From the NCBI GenBank assembly GCA_964597075.1, contig CAZQXC010000001.1, positions 1-64,000 on the forward strand: 64,000 nucleotides of DNA, given 5' to 3'. This document shows positions 34,509 to 43,602 of this stretch, one piece after another. Each line of letters opens with the position of its first letter. Position 1 is the first letter of the stretch. The notes beneath the pieces were generated by a model that searched no databases, was not told the origin of the DNA, and saw only the letters and a list, made by a program, of their open reading frames with translations. A program made the translations under genes and the position numbers. Source of the stretch: UBA2336 sp964597075. GTDB lineage: Bacteria > Bacteroidota > Bacteroidia > Cytophagales > Cyclobacteriaceae.

Positions 34509-35891
34509 TTATTTGAAATGTTTTAACCGGATAATTTCCTCTGGCGTTAAAAATCTCCACTCACCACGTGGTAAATCTTTTTTGTCAAGGCCCGCATACA
34601 CCGTGCGATCAAGTTTAACAACGCTATATTCCAGTCTTTCAAAAATTCTGCGCACAACTCTGTTCCATCCGATGTGTAATTCAATACCAACCGTTTTACT
34701 GTCATCCGAAACAATGGCCAGGTCATCAACCATGGCACGGCCTTCTTCTAACTGAATGCCGTCTAAAATTTTTTGAAAATCATTTTTAGCAAGTGGTCGG
34801 TCAAGCTCAACCTTGTAAATTTTCTTAACATTGTAAGAGGGGTGCGAAAGTTTATCCGCCAAATCACCATCGTTGGTAAACAGCAATAACCCTGTTGTAT
34901 TTCGATCCAATCGGCCAACCGGATAAACCCGTTCTTTTACCGCATTGCCAATAATGTGCATAACGGTATTGCGTTCCTGTGGATCTTTTGTGGTAGTGAG
35001 GTAGCCTTTTGGCTTATTCATTAAAACATAAACAGGCTTTTCTGCCCGAAGAACACGGCCTTCATAACGTACCTCATCACGTGCGCCAACCTGAAAGCCC
35101 ATCTCAGTTATTACGTTACCGTTCACCGAAACCAAACCCATTTTAATCAACTCATCAGCTTCACGCCTGGAGCAGACACCACTGTTGGCGATGTACCGGT
35201 TCAGTCTGTACTTACCTGTCTGGCTATTTATAGTGGGTGTTTCTTCCTTTTTTGCCGAGTATTTTCTGGGCCTTACTCTTCCTGATGATTGTTTATTAAA
35301 AAATCCACGAGGCTTAGATTCTCCCTCTTCACCCTTCCTGGGTGATTTTGCAGAAAAGCCTCCTCCTCCTGATTTTGTGAACTTCTTTTTGCGATCTCCG
35401 CGATCATCGGGTTTGTCAAAGGCACGAGAGGTTCTTTTTCCGGGGTCTTTGTCAAATTTACGGAAGGGTGGTTTCGAATGATCTTTATCAGGCCTCGCTC
35501 TCTTCTCAACGGAATCATCTCCCGATCGCCTGGTGGATGAACCCTTATCAAATTTTCGAAAAGCAGGCTTTGTACTGTCCTTATCAAATCTCTTCTTTCC
35601 CTCAAACGAACGTTCATCTGATTTTCTAAAAGAAGATCGCTTATCGAATTTTGATTTATCCTCAAATGGCTTTTCGTTTGAGCGCCTTGGTGATGAGCTC
35701 TTATCAAATTTTTTAAAAGGAGGTTTGCTGTCTTTATCGAATAATCGCTTACCCACAGAAGGCCCTTCGTCTGATCTGCGTGAAGACGTTTGCCTGGGCT
35801 TGCCAGAAGGCGTTGGTCTGCCGGATGAGCGCTCCTGACGTGAGGCACCTCGTTTCCCCCTTGAGGGTCCGGAAGAATCACGCTTGCGCAT
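34509..35891 (-). CDS. RluB/RsuA-type pseudouridine synthase with long basic disordered N-terminal tail
   Basis: 460 residues. The first about 205 are low-complexity and rich in K, R, S, D and F, with recurring units such as KPPFRKFDK and RRS. An S4 RNA-binding domain follows (about 225-270, YRLNRYIANSGVCSRREADELI) and then the catalytic domain with PVGRLDRNTTGLLLFTNDG, where the Asp of GRLD is the nucleophile. The enzyme class modifies uridines in 23S or 16S rRNA (RluB/RsuA/RluE/RluF). Start ATG at 35891 overlaps the scpB stop region by 14 nt. The basic tail is unusual in length and probably contacts RNA. Which uridine is modified is unknown. Confidence 0.85.
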   Translation of the reverse strand: MRKRDSSGPSRGKRGASRQERSSGRPTPSGKPRQTSSRRSDEGPSVGKRLFDKDSKPPFKKFDKSSSPRRSNEKPFEDKSKFDKRSSFRKSDERSFEGKKRFDKDSTKPAFRKFDKGSSTRRSGDDSVEKRARPDKDHSKPPFRKFDKDPGKRTSRAFDKPDDRGDRKKKFTKSGGGGFSAKSPRKGEEGESKPRGFFNKQSSGRVRPRKYSAKKEETPTINSQTGKYRLNRYIANSGVCSRREADELIKMGLVSVNGNVITEMGFQVGARDEVRYEGRVLRAEKPVYVLMNKPKGYLTTTKDPQERNTVMHIIGNAVKERVYPVGRLDRNTTGLLLFTNDGDLADKLSHPSYNVKKIYKVELDRPLAKNDFQKILDGIQLEEGRAMVDDLAIVSDDSKTVGIELHIGWNRVVRRIFERLEYSVVKLDRTVYAGLDKKDLPRGEWRFLTPEEIIRLKHFK

Positions 35892-36462
35892 CGGAATCCT
35901 TTAAATCGGTGCTTTCACCTATGATATTAATCTCGGTTGCAAAATCTTTCGGAACAGGCAGGTCGGTCAATTCATTAATCCCAAAGTACTCCATGAACTT
36001 TGAAGAAGTGCCATATAGCATTGGGCGTCCAATAGTTTCGCCCTTCCCTTTTATCTCGACTAATCCTTTATCCAATAATTTCTGAACAGCATAATCGCAG
36101 TTCACCCCACGAATATTTTCAATTTCGGTTTTTGAAATGGGTTGCTTGTAGGCAACAATGGCCAGCGTTTCCATGGCCGAAGTGGAGAGCCTCTTCTTTG
36201 ACTGTTGCTTAAGCAGAATACCAATACTGGCTTGATAGGCCGGCTTGGTTAAAAATTGGTAGCCTCCATTCGCCTTGTTTAACTGAAAAGCGAATTCATC
36301 AGAAGCAAACTTTTCCTCCAGCCGGTTAATTGCATTGATGATGTCTTCTTCCGGAACATCGGCATTGAACATTTCCGAAAGACACGATTTTATATCAGCT
36401 ACTTTAACCGGAGTTGGCGAACAGAAAATTAATGCTTCAATATGGTTTTGAAGAAAGTCCAT
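35878..36462 (-). CDS. scpB: SMC-ScpAB complex subunit ScpB
   Basis: 194 residues made of two winged-helix domains. IEALIFCSPTPVKVADI starts the first; TSAMETLAIVAYKQPISKTEIENIRGVNCDYAVQKLLDKGLVEI and GRPMLYGTSSKFMEYFGI lie in the second. ScpB dimers bind ScpA and regulate SMC ATPase in chromosome condensation and segregation. It lies 2 bp after the DksA-like gene and overlaps the pseudouridine synthase gene. scpA is not in this window. This scpB-rluB order is common in bacteria. Confidence 0.92.
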   Translation of the reverse strand: MDFLQNHIEALIFCSPTPVKVADIKSCLSEMFNADVPEEDIINAINRLEEKFASDEFAFQLNKANGGYQFLTKPAYQASIGILLKQQSKKRLSTSAMETLAIVAYKQPISKTEIENIRGVNCDYAVQKLLDKGLVEIKGKGETIGRPMLYGTSSKFMEYFGINELTDLPVPKDFATEINIIGESTDLKDSDAQA

Positions 36463-36464
36463 GC

Positions 36465-37160
36465 TTAGTCCTTCTTCATCATTTTAGCCTCAATGGATTG
36501 TGTGGTGTGTGGCACAGCAATCAGGCGCTCTTTCGGAATTAATTTTCCGGTTACCGAGCAAATACCATACGTTCCATTCTTGATGCGCACCAACGCGTTT
36601 TCAAGATTGGTGATGTACTTCTGTTGACGCGCAGCAAGCTGACTTAAATTTTCTTTCTCTGCAGTCTCTGCGCCATCTTCCAATACTTTTGTGTTTCCAC
36701 CTGAGGTTGCGTCAGTTCCCTCATCGTTGTTACGATTAAGTGTTTCTTTCAGAATTTTATATTCACTACGAGCCTTATCAAGCTTTCCAAAAATCAACGC
36801 TTCAAACTCTTTAAGCTCTTCTTCAGAGTAACGCGTTTTATCATCTGATACGGTTATCTTTTTTGCTGGTTTATGTGCGATCGGCCGCTGTGTTAGCGGA
36901 GGGAAAAAGGTAGGGTTAAGCATCACGGGCTTATCGACCGGCTTAGCAACCACAACCTTCTTGGGTGCGATTGCCTTTTTCTTAACAGGTTTTGCAAGTA
37001 CTTTTTTGACGGCTTTCTTCGCTACCGGCTTAGCAGCTTTTTTAGGAGCTGGTTTTTTGGCTGCTTTTTTGGCTTTTGCAGGTGCTGCCTTCTTTGTTTT
37101 AGCTTTTGACTTAGCCGTTGATTTCTTAGCTGATTTGGCTGATTTCTTTGCTTTTGCCAT
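36465..37160 (-). CDS. DksA/TraR-like protein with histone H1-like Lys/Ala-rich tail
   Basis: 231 residues. The first about 75 are almost only K, A, P, V, T and S (AKKPAPKKAAKPVAKKAVKK), like bacterial H1-like proteins that bind DNA without sequence preference. A coiled-coil hairpin follows (about 110-185, SEEELKEFEALIFGKLDKARSEYKIL), then a DksA-type end GTYGICSVTGKLIPKERLIAVPHTTQSIEAK. The four-Cys zinc finger of classical DksA is reduced to one Cys. Such zinc-less forms also occur in other Bacteroidota. DksA proteins insert into the RNA polymerase secondary channel with ppGpp. First gene of the dksA-like-scpB-rluB operon, served by a full consensus promoter. Confidence 0.85.
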   Translation of the reverse strand: MAKAKKSAKSAKKSTAKSKAKTKKAAPAKAKKAAKKPAPKKAAKPVAKKAVKKVLAKPVKKKAIAPKKVVVAKPVDKPVMLNPTFFPPLTQRPIAHKPAKKITVSDDKTRYSEEELKEFEALIFGKLDKARSEYKILKETLNRNNDEGTDATSGGNTKVLEDGAETAEKENLSQLAARQQKYITNLENALVRIKNGTYGICSVTGKLIPKERLIAVPHTTQSIEAKMMKKD

Positions 37161-37216
37161 AATTGTCCCTGTTTAAAAAGTTGCGTCCGCCAGGATGAAG
37201 CTCCGTTTCGGACGGG

Positions 37217-37245
37217 CAAAAATACAGGGTGGGGGGTAAAACAAA
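37217..37245 (-). promoter_or_regulatory. promoter of the dksA-like/scpB/rluB operon
   Basis: On the minus strand TTTG (37245-37242), 17 nt, then TATTTTTG (37224-37217): a full consensus match. The leader would be about 50 nt. Confidence 0.72.
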
Positions 37246-37291
37246 AAATATAGCAGGCTTTATTACCTAACGCCCTGTTTACCATGAGTTG

Positions 37292-39940
37292 TTAATTGCG
37301 TACAGCAATCACAACACGCTTTCGGTACGTCTCTACTATCCCTGTATTATCGAACAATTCAAACCATACTAAATAAAATCCAGGGCTTGCTTTCGTGCCG
37401 TCATCGCGGTCGCCATCCCAGCGAAAAAATCCTTCTATCGCAAGCGTTTGGTTGTTGGCAAGCTGCTTTATCTCACGACCTTGTTGATCCAGAATTTTGA
37501 TGTTGGCCACTCGTCCGCCTTGATCAAAGGTATACCGAATCTCCGTAAAATCAGGCTGACCGTATACTGGAACAAAAATTTCGGGCTCAATTTTCACTTC
37601 GCCCAAAACCGTATTAACATTACCTGCATTTGAATTGGCATAGCCCGGTGTAGCAAAACCTTCTGTAGAGGCTGCAGATTTCCAATTGTTGGGATCCATG
37701 CTGTCACCTTCAGGATAAATACGCTCCAGCGAAACACCCTCCTTGTCGCGCAGAAAAACAGAGTGATAACTTTGATTGTATTGAAAGTTATCGATGAGAA
37801 CGTTTGATTCGTTAAGCAGACTTGCAGAACCCTCGTTATCGGGAAAGGAGGGTAAAGCAGAAATATTAACCACATTCCCTTGTGAAGATTTTGGATAGTG
37901 CGAACGAATCGTAGCTGCATCAGTTGTAAACGCCAGGATTTCTGATGGAGGCAACAACAAATCCTCCGTTGTAACGACTTTCAGATTGGTGGGTCCTCCG
38001 CTTTCAAAATTTCCAATCTGCCAGTTCTTTAGGTTTATAAACTTTTTCGACTGATTATGGATTTCAATAAAGTCAACGCCAAATGGTCGTGGGTTAAAAA
38101 GCAATTCATTAATAATTACATCGCCTTGTTGTGCGTCCTCAGGAAAACCAAAACTCACCGACCTGAAATTTTCTTGTATCAGGTTTCCACTGCAATCGCG
38201 GATATTTGTAACGGTAACCGTATACGCTTGCTGGGGGGAAACTGGGTTGAGTAATTCTAAAAGAAATTCTCTCAAACCATTTGAAGCAAAAGAGAGTGAG
38301 ACTATGCCAACAGCAGGTGAAATGGCAAAGTTTGACTCCGCAGGGAGAACTGATTCCAGTTTTTCGTTAAAACCAATTTTTAGTTGCGTGGGTGAGGTGG
38401 GAATGGCATATACCAATTTCGGTCCTGTAAGATCAGGCTTTGATGCATTGACGGAATTTTCTTTTCCAGGAGTTCCTCCTGTAGGATTTTCCGAGGCCAC
38501 CCAGTTTTCTTCTTCCGCGCATATATTGGCTATATCAATTAACTCTAATGTCCAACCACCTTGTCGTTTATCATCGTCTTTGTACCAGGCGTCTGTATAA
38601 TCCACATAATCAATCACTTCATTGCCCGAATCACGCAGTATCAGATTGTCGCCACTGTTATTCAGTGTTGGAAAATTTGAAACGCCAATAACTGATCCGA
38701 AAGCTGAGAATAAAGGAGCCGATGCATTTGGGGTAATAATAACAAAACTGCCCGGCTGCAAGATAAAGTTTGGTAACGTGGTGGTTGACGATGGATCGGA
38801 AAATTTCCACCCCGCCAGGTTAACCGGGTTGTTGCTGCGGTTGTATAACTCAACAAACTCAGCTTCCGGTAAACCAATAACCGGATTAGGGTCTGGAAAC
38901 AATTCTGTAAAAATCACATCTTTAATTTGAATGGGCATGGGTTGAAAAAATAAAAAATCTGACGTAGCCAAGGTTATCGCATTACCCGCTACATCCTCCA
39001 CATTAACTACGGAAAGCTGGTTGGTAATACCGTTGGAGAAAGGATTGGCAAAGGTTAGCCGAACGGTTCGCTCATCAATCTGCCGAATAGCTGTTTGAGG
39101 CTGACCTACTCCATTATCAACGGTATAGTTTGCTAGTGTTTGCGCTGTGGTCTGGTCGATTTTCTCATTAAAAAAAACATCCAGTGTATTTGCATTTAGT
39201 GCATGTAGCGAGAGAATTGTCGGTGGTTCGGTATCCTGAACAATATCGCCTGCATAAAAGTCATCGAAATAGTGTCGGTTAAAAAATGTGGCTGTGGACT
39301 GTATAATGCGAATTCCAAAATAGTTTCCGGTAGAAAAGGTATTATCTGTAATGGAAGGTTCATCACTAAAATTATTCCCGGTGCCGGTATTGTCGTAAGC
39401 GAGCGTCCACCGGTTGGCCGCATCACGCACGACTTTAATCCGTAAGACATTATTTGAAAAGTTGGTTACACCATCTGTACCGTTGATAAGGATAGAGGCT
39501 ATGCCGCCCGAGATTTTGTAAAGACTTACTTCGTCTGTGGTTCCTCCAATACGCACAAAATAGCCGTTGTTGCCTGGAGCGTTCAGGTTCTGGATGGCGG
39601 AAACCAGGTAAACGTCAACATAGTTGGCACCTGAGGTGTTAAACTGAAGATTAACAAAAAAATCCCATTGGGCTTCGGTTACTTTAGTGGACGGTGTAGA
39701 TATCCAAAACGAAGAGCTTGCCAAGGAGGAGTTGGAACGAAGTTGGCCATTGTCGACTATCCAGTTGTTCGGGTTGTCCGGTGTCCAGACGGGGTTTTGG
39801 GTGTAGTCACCATCGGAAAAGTTGTCTGAAAACTGGGCGAAGCATACCTGGCTTACTGTTAAGACCGCAAAAAGAGCAAGTCTTTTAAACGTCAGCAATC
39901 GTGTGCAGGGCGCAAGAGGAATTTTATTCGTTACATCCAT
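37292..39940 (-). CDS. large secreted lamin-tail-domain protein
   Basis: 882 residues from ATG at 39940, with a signal peptide ending VSQVCFAQ. Residues about 20-240 form a laminin-G/concanavalin-like domain (NWIVDNGQLRSNSS). SbsA-type Ig-like domains (TEPPTILSLHALNANTLDVFFNEKI and TGPKLVYAIPTSPTQLKIGFNEKL) alternate with two lamin-tail domains (FTELFPDPNP ... VELYNRSNNPVNLAGWKFSD; INELLFNPRPFGVDFIEIHN). The C-terminus has a FlgD-like Ig module (VANIKILDQQGREIKQL ... RWDGDRDDGTKASPGFYLVW) that in Bacteroidota often accompanies type IX secretion cargo. Likely an outer-surface or extracellular protein of unknown role. It is divergent from asd. Confidence 0.82.
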   Translation of the reverse strand: MDVTNKIPLAPCTRLLTFKRLALFAVLTVSQVCFAQFSDNFSDGDYTQNPVWTPDNPNNWIVDNGQLRSNSSLASSSFWISTPSTKVTEAQWDFFVNLQFNTSGANYVDVYLVSAIQNLNAPGNNGYFVRIGGTTDEVSLYKISGGIASILINGTDGVTNFSNNVLRIKVVRDAANRWTLAYDNTGTGNNFSDEPSITDNTFSTGNYFGIRIIQSTATFFNRHYFDDFYAGDIVQDTEPPTILSLHALNANTLDVFFNEKIDQTTAQTLANYTVDNGVGQPQTAIRQIDERTVRLTFANPFSNGITNQLSVVNVEDVAGNAITLATSDFLFFQPMPIQIKDVIFTELFPDPNPVIGLPEAEFVELYNRSNNPVNLAGWKFSDPSSTTTLPNFILQPGSFVIITPNASAPLFSAFGSVIGVSNFPTLNNSGDNLILRDSGNEVIDYVDYTDAWYKDDDKRQGGWTLELIDIANICAEEENWVASENPTGGTPGKENSVNASKPDLTGPKLVYAIPTSPTQLKIGFNEKLESVLPAESNFAISPAVGIVSLSFASNGLREFLLELLNPVSPQQAYTVTVTNIRDCSGNLIQENFRSVSFGFPEDAQQGDVIINELLFNPRPFGVDFIEIHNQSKKFINLKNWQIGNFESGGPTNLKVVTTEDLLLPPSEILAFTTDAATIRSHYPKSSQGNVVNISALPSFPDNEGSASLLNESNVLIDNFQYNQSYHSVFLRDKEGVSLERIYPEGDSMDPNNWKSAASTEGFATPGYANSNAGNVNTVLGEVKIEPEIFVPVYGQPDFTEIRYTFDQGGRVANIKILDQQGREIKQLANNQTLAIEGFFRWDGDRDDGTKASPGFYLVWFELFDNTGIVETYRKRVVIAVRN

Positions 39941-39955
39941 AGTTATGCCTGTAAT

Positions 39956-39972
39956 CAAAAATACTATTTTTG
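39956..39972. promoter_or_regulatory. divergent palindromic promoter between the lamin-tail gene and asd
   Basis: CAAAAATACTATTTTTG is a perfect 17-nt palindrome around one central C. Read rightwards it gives TATTTTTG (39965-39972), and read leftwards TATTTTTG (39963-39956), so each strand holds an exact TAnnTTTG -7 element. The start for asd would be about 50 nt upstream of its ATG. No clear TTTG is seen for either direction. Confidence 0.6.
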
Positions 39973-40026
39973 CGCGTCCGTTCCGGAATGGGAACGAAGT
40001 TTGGTTTTAAACAATTTAACAATAAA

Positions 40027-41019
40027 ATGAAGTTAGCTATTGTGGGGGCCACCGGATTGGTTGGTCAGGAAATTTTAAAAGTAATTGAAGAAAGAAGCTT
40101 TCCGTTTGACGAATTGTACTTAGTGGCCTCAGCCAAGTCCGTTGGCCAAAGTACGACCTTTAAAGACAAGGAGTATATCATCAAAAGCATTGAAGAGGCT
40201 TGTAAGTTAGCACCTGATATGGCCATTTTTTCAGCAGGTGGAGGCACTTCGCTTGAGTGGGCTCCTCGTTTTGCCGAAATGGGCAGCATCGTTATCGATA
40301 ATTCTTCTGCCTGGCGCATGGATCCAACTAAAAAGTTAATTGTACCGGAGATTAACGGACAGGAGCTAACCGCAGACGATCGTATTATCGCCAACCCGAA
40401 TTGTTCCACCATTCAAATGGTAATGGCACTGGCTCCTTTACATGCCAAATACAAACTAAAGCGTATTGTTGTTTCCACCTATCAATCCGTAACCGGAACG
40501 GGAAAGGATGCGGTACAGCAACTTCAAAATGAACGGGCTGGTGTTGAAGGTCATAAAGTGTATCCACACAATATTGATATGAATGCTTTGCCACACATCG
40601 ATATGTTTTTGGATAATGGTTACACCAAAGAAGAAATGAAAATGGTAAGCGAAACCCGTAAAATTCTGGGTAATCAAACCATTGGCATTACCTCAACTAC
40701 TGTGCGCGTACCAACCCTTGGTGGTCACGCTGAAGCTGTGAACGCAGAGTTTCATCATGACTTCACCTGCAGCGAGGCGCGTTCTATCTTAGCCAATACA
40801 CCCGGTATTATAGTGCAGGATGATCCGAAGAACAATGTTTACCCAATGCCGGTGAACGCTCAAGGCCGTGATGAGGTCTTTGTTGGCCGGATTCGCAGAG
40901 ATGAATCACAGCCAAACACACTAAACCTGTGGATTGTTGCCGATAATCTTCGCAAGGGCGCGGCAACCAATGCCGTTCAAATTGCTGAGTTTATGCTGGA
41001 GAAGAGTTTGGTATACTGA
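40027..41019 (+). CDS. asd: aspartate-semialdehyde dehydrogenase
   Basis: 330 residues from ATG at 40027; the frame is open upstream but those codons cover the promoter. MKLAIVGATGLVGQEIL is the NADP Rossmann motif. The catalytic Cys is Cys126 in ANPNCSTIQM, and the conserved His is in GHAEAVNAEF (about 237). SVTGTGKDAVQQL is also typical. It reduces aspartyl phosphate to aspartate semialdehyde for lysine/diaminopimelate, threonine and methionine. Cytoplasmic. A terminator follows. Confidence 0.96.
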   Translation: MKLAIVGATGLVGQEILKVIEERSFPFDELYLVASAKSVGQSTTFKDKEYIIKSIEEACKLAPDMAIFSAGGGTSLEWAPRFAEMGSIVIDNSSAWRMDPTKKLIVPEINGQELTADDRIIANPNCSTIQMVMALAPLHAKYKLKRIVVSTYQSVTGTGKDAVQQLQNERAGVEGHKVYPHNIDMNALPHIDMFLDNGYTKEEMKMVSETRKILGNQTIGITSTTVRVPTLGGHAEAVNAEFHHDFTCSEARSILANTPGIIVQDDPKNNVYPMPVNAQGRDEVFVGRIRRDESQPNTLNLWIVADNLRKGAATNAVQIAEFMLEKSLVY

Positions 41020-41043
41020 CTAGAATTATAATGGAGGTTTTGT

Positions 41044-41075
41044 AAGCCGGGTTTATGTTCCGGCTTTTATTTTTT
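41044..41075 (+). terminator. terminator of asd
   Basis: AAGCCGG (41044-41050) pairs with CCGGCTT (41060-41066) across a 9-nt loop, followed by TTATTTTTT. It overlaps the 3' end of the convergent flavoprotein gene. Confidence 0.8.
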
Positions 41076-42288
41076 CAGCTATGTGCTTTGCCGCAGTCCA
41101 CGCTGTGGTCCAGGCCGATTGAAAATTAAAGCCCCCGGTTTCACCATCAATGTTCAGCACTTCGCCTGCGAAATGCAGATTGGGGATTAGTCTGCTCTCC
41201 ATTGTTTCTAAATTAATTTCATTCAGATCAACCCCTCCACAGGTTACAAACTCTTCTTTGAAGGTTGTTTTGCCACGCATCTGAAACGGACATCGGATCA
41301 ATAGTTCAATTAATTTATTGAGGTTTCGTTTGCTGAGTTCTCCCCAAATCTTCTCGTTTTCGATCTCAGCCTCCGCGCAAAGTTTAATCCATAATCGTTG
41401 AGGAAGTTGAAACAATGGATTACCAAATACGCTGAGTTTGGGTCTTGCTTGCTTGATCAACAGAAGTTCTTCGCGAATATCTTCCTCCTTCCTGTTGCCG
41501 ACCCAACTCACCAATGCAATGAACTCATAATTCACCTGGTGAAGCCACTCGGCAGCCCACGCTGAAAGCTTGATAACTGCAGGGCCGCTTAGTCCCCAGT
41601 GGGTGATTAGCACGGGGCCGTCCTGAAAAAATTTTGTCCCGGCAATGCGAACAACGCCCCGATCAACGGCTACGCCCATTAATTCTGCAAAACGCTTTGC
41701 TGAATCATTGAAAGTAAATAATGAGGGAACCAGGGGAGTAATGGTGTGACCTGTTTCTTCTATCCAACTATAGGCACTTCGCTGGGGATGTCCGCCCATC
41801 GCGACTAACACATTCTTAACGCTTAGTACACGACCAAGGTTGGTGCTTATTTTTAAACCTTCGTTTACCCTTTCAATTTTAGTAACGGCCTCATTTAGTT
41901 TAATCTCAATGTTATAACGCTTTGCTTGCTCCAAAAAACAATCGATAATGGTTTGCGAAGAATTGGTTGAAGGAAACATGCGGCCATCCGCCTCTACGTT
42001 TATTGTAATACCCCTGCTCTCAAACCAGTTCACAACATCTTTAGCCTGAAATTTTTGAAAAAGTGCCCGCAGTACTTTTTCGCCTCTTGGATAGTGTTGT
42101 GCCAATGCTTTTGCATTGAATTCGTGATGCGTAACATTACAGCGACCTCCACCAGAAACCTTTACTTTCGAGAGCAGTTTTCCGGATTTTTCAAGGATCG
42201 TAATTTTTAAGCCCGGAAATCGCTCCGCAGCTTGAATCGCCCCAAAGAAACCGGCCGCACCGCCACCCACTACGAGTAAATCATACAT
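41053..42288 (-). CDS. BaiN/HI0933-like flavoprotein
   Basis: 411 residues. N-terminal FAD motif LLVVGGGAAGFFGAIQAAE; then KVSGGGRCNVTHHEF, GRMFPSTNSSQTI and the C-terminal FAGEVLNIDGETGGFNFQSAWTTAW, all signatures of the HI0933/YhiN family. BaiN is a bile-acid dehydroxylation reductase homolog, but most members have unknown substrates. It is a cytoplasmic oxidoreductase. It is divergent from the methyltransferase gene at 42377 (88 bp gap). Confidence 0.88.
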   Translation of the reverse strand: MYDLLVVGGGAAGFFGAIQAAERFPGLKITILEKSGKLLSKVKVSGGGRCNVTHHEFNAKALAQHYPRGEKVLRALFQKFQAKDVVNWFESRGITINVEADGRMFPSTNSSQTIIDCFLEQAKRYNIEIKLNEAVTKIERVNEGLKISTNLGRVLSVKNVLVAMGGHPQRSAYSWIEETGHTITPLVPSLFTFNDSAKRFAELMGVAVDRGVVRIAGTKFFQDGPVLITHWGLSGPAVIKLSAWAAEWLHQVNYEFIALVSWVGNRKEEDIREELLLIKQARPKLSVFGNPLFQLPQRLWIKLCAEAEIENEKIWGELSKRNLNKLIELLIRCPFQMRGKTTFKEEFVTCGGVDLNEINLETMESRLIPNLHFAGEVLNIDGETGGFNFQSAWTTAWTAAKHIAEKIKAGT

Positions 42289-42376
42289 AATTGTGCAAAA
42301 TACAAATCATAGGATTTAGCTATCAGATACTTGCTAACTTTCCGGCAGGTTTTTATTCATCAACCTTTTTCTGCTC

Positions 42377-43594
42377 ATGAGTTCCGGAAATTTACCAGGC
42401 CTGATAACTTCTGAACCTATTCAGCGTTTTATTGGCGAGCATGAGAAAGACGATGAGCGAAAATTAGTTCTTGCCCGCAAATCGGTGATGGGTGTGCCTG
42501 CGTCCGTTATTGCGGAACAAATACAAGGAAGAAGAAAGGCCCGGGAAAAACTTCTAACGTGGTATCAAACCGCTGGAATAGTTTATCCGCCAGCTATTAG
42601 CATGGAGCAATGTTCTTCTGAATACACAGCACGTTACAAAACAATTATCCTTCAAAAGGCGCTTGGCAATAGTCTTGCTTCCTGTGCCGATCTTACCGGT
42701 GGCTATGGCGTTGACACTTTTTTCTTTAGCAGGATTTGTAACCGTGTTCACTATGTGGAGTCCGATCCGAATCTGGTGACGCTTGCTAAGCATAATCATG
42801 AAAAACTTGGTTCAAAAAATATTTCTCACCACACCGCATTGGCCGAAATTTTTCTTGAGAGCTCTGTCGATAGATTTGATTTTATCTACATAGATCCTTC
42901 CAGACGAAATAAATCAAACAAAAAGGTTTTTACGTTTTCTGACTGCGAGCCCAATGTGACGTTGCTTATTGAAAAGTTGTTTGACAAAACTGATTGTCTG
43001 CTTATTAAAGCATCTCCGCTTATTGATCTGCTCCAGGGCCAACATAATCTTCGGCACGTGCAGGACATCTATGTTGTGTCTTTGAATAATGAATGTAAAG
43101 AGGTTTTGTTTTTATGTTCTGCTGAAACTATAAGTGAGCCAAGCATTCACACAGTTAATATACTGGAAAACACAAGCGATGTATTCTCCTTCACAAGAGC
43201 CGAAGAAAAAAATGCTGAGGCCCCATTGTCTGAACCTTCAATCTATATCTATGAGCCAAATGCCTCCATTCTTAAGGCAGGCGCCTTCAAATTGGTAGCA
43301 ACACGGTTTGGTTTGAGTAAACTTCATAGAAACACCCACCTTTACACGAGCCCGGTATTAATACAGAATTTTCCGGGAAGGATCTTTAAAATCATTGCAA
43401 TTGTAAAACCTGAACCCGTGCAGGTAAAAGCAATTTGCGTTGATGGTAAGGCTAACGTTATTACCCGGAACTATCCGCTCGCAGCAGCAGAACTTAAGAA
43501 AAAACTAAAATTAAAAGACGGTGGGGATAAATTCCTGATTGGATTTACAGCCAAAGAGAATAAGTACACCGTTGTGGCAGATCGGGTGAAATAA
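42377..43594 (+). CDS. class I methyltransferase with THUMP-like C-terminal domain
   Basis: 405 residues. A helical N-terminal part is followed by a methyltransferase fold: CADLTGGYGVDTFFFS (SAM-binding, about 103-118), HYVESDPNLV and FIYIDPSRRNK (about 173-183). The C-terminal 90 residues (FPGRIFKIIAIVKPEPVQVKAICVDGKANVITRNYPLAAAELKKKL) resemble the THUMP-like domain of RNA methyltransferases in Bacteroidota. Substrate is likely an RNA, but unproven. The usual NPPY or DPPR motif is DPSRR here. A near-consensus -7 (TAACTTTC) lies upstream. Confidence 0.8.
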   Translation: MSSGNLPGLITSEPIQRFIGEHEKDDERKLVLARKSVMGVPASVIAEQIQGRRKAREKLLTWYQTAGIVYPPAISMEQCSSEYTARYKTIILQKALGNSLASCADLTGGYGVDTFFFSRICNRVHYVESDPNLVTLAKHNHEKLGSKNISHHTALAEIFLESSVDRFDFIYIDPSRRNKSNKKVFTFSDCEPNVTLLIEKLFDKTDCLLIKASPLIDLLQGQHNLRHVQDIYVVSLNNECKEVLFLCSAETISEPSIHTVNILENTSDVFSFTRAEEKNAEAPLSEPSIYIYEPNASILKAGAFKLVATRFGLSKLHRNTHLYTSPVLIQNFPGRIFKIIAIVKPEPVQVKAICVDGKANVITRNYPLAAAELKKKLKLKDGGDKFLIGFTAKENKYTVVADRVK

Positions 43595-43602
43595 TGAAGC
43601 CC

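Noticed and set aside
35273..35881. 202-codon frame on the same strand, in another frame, over the pseudouridine synthase tail
   Set aside because: Explained by the low-complexity codons of the tail; no domain and inside a real gene.
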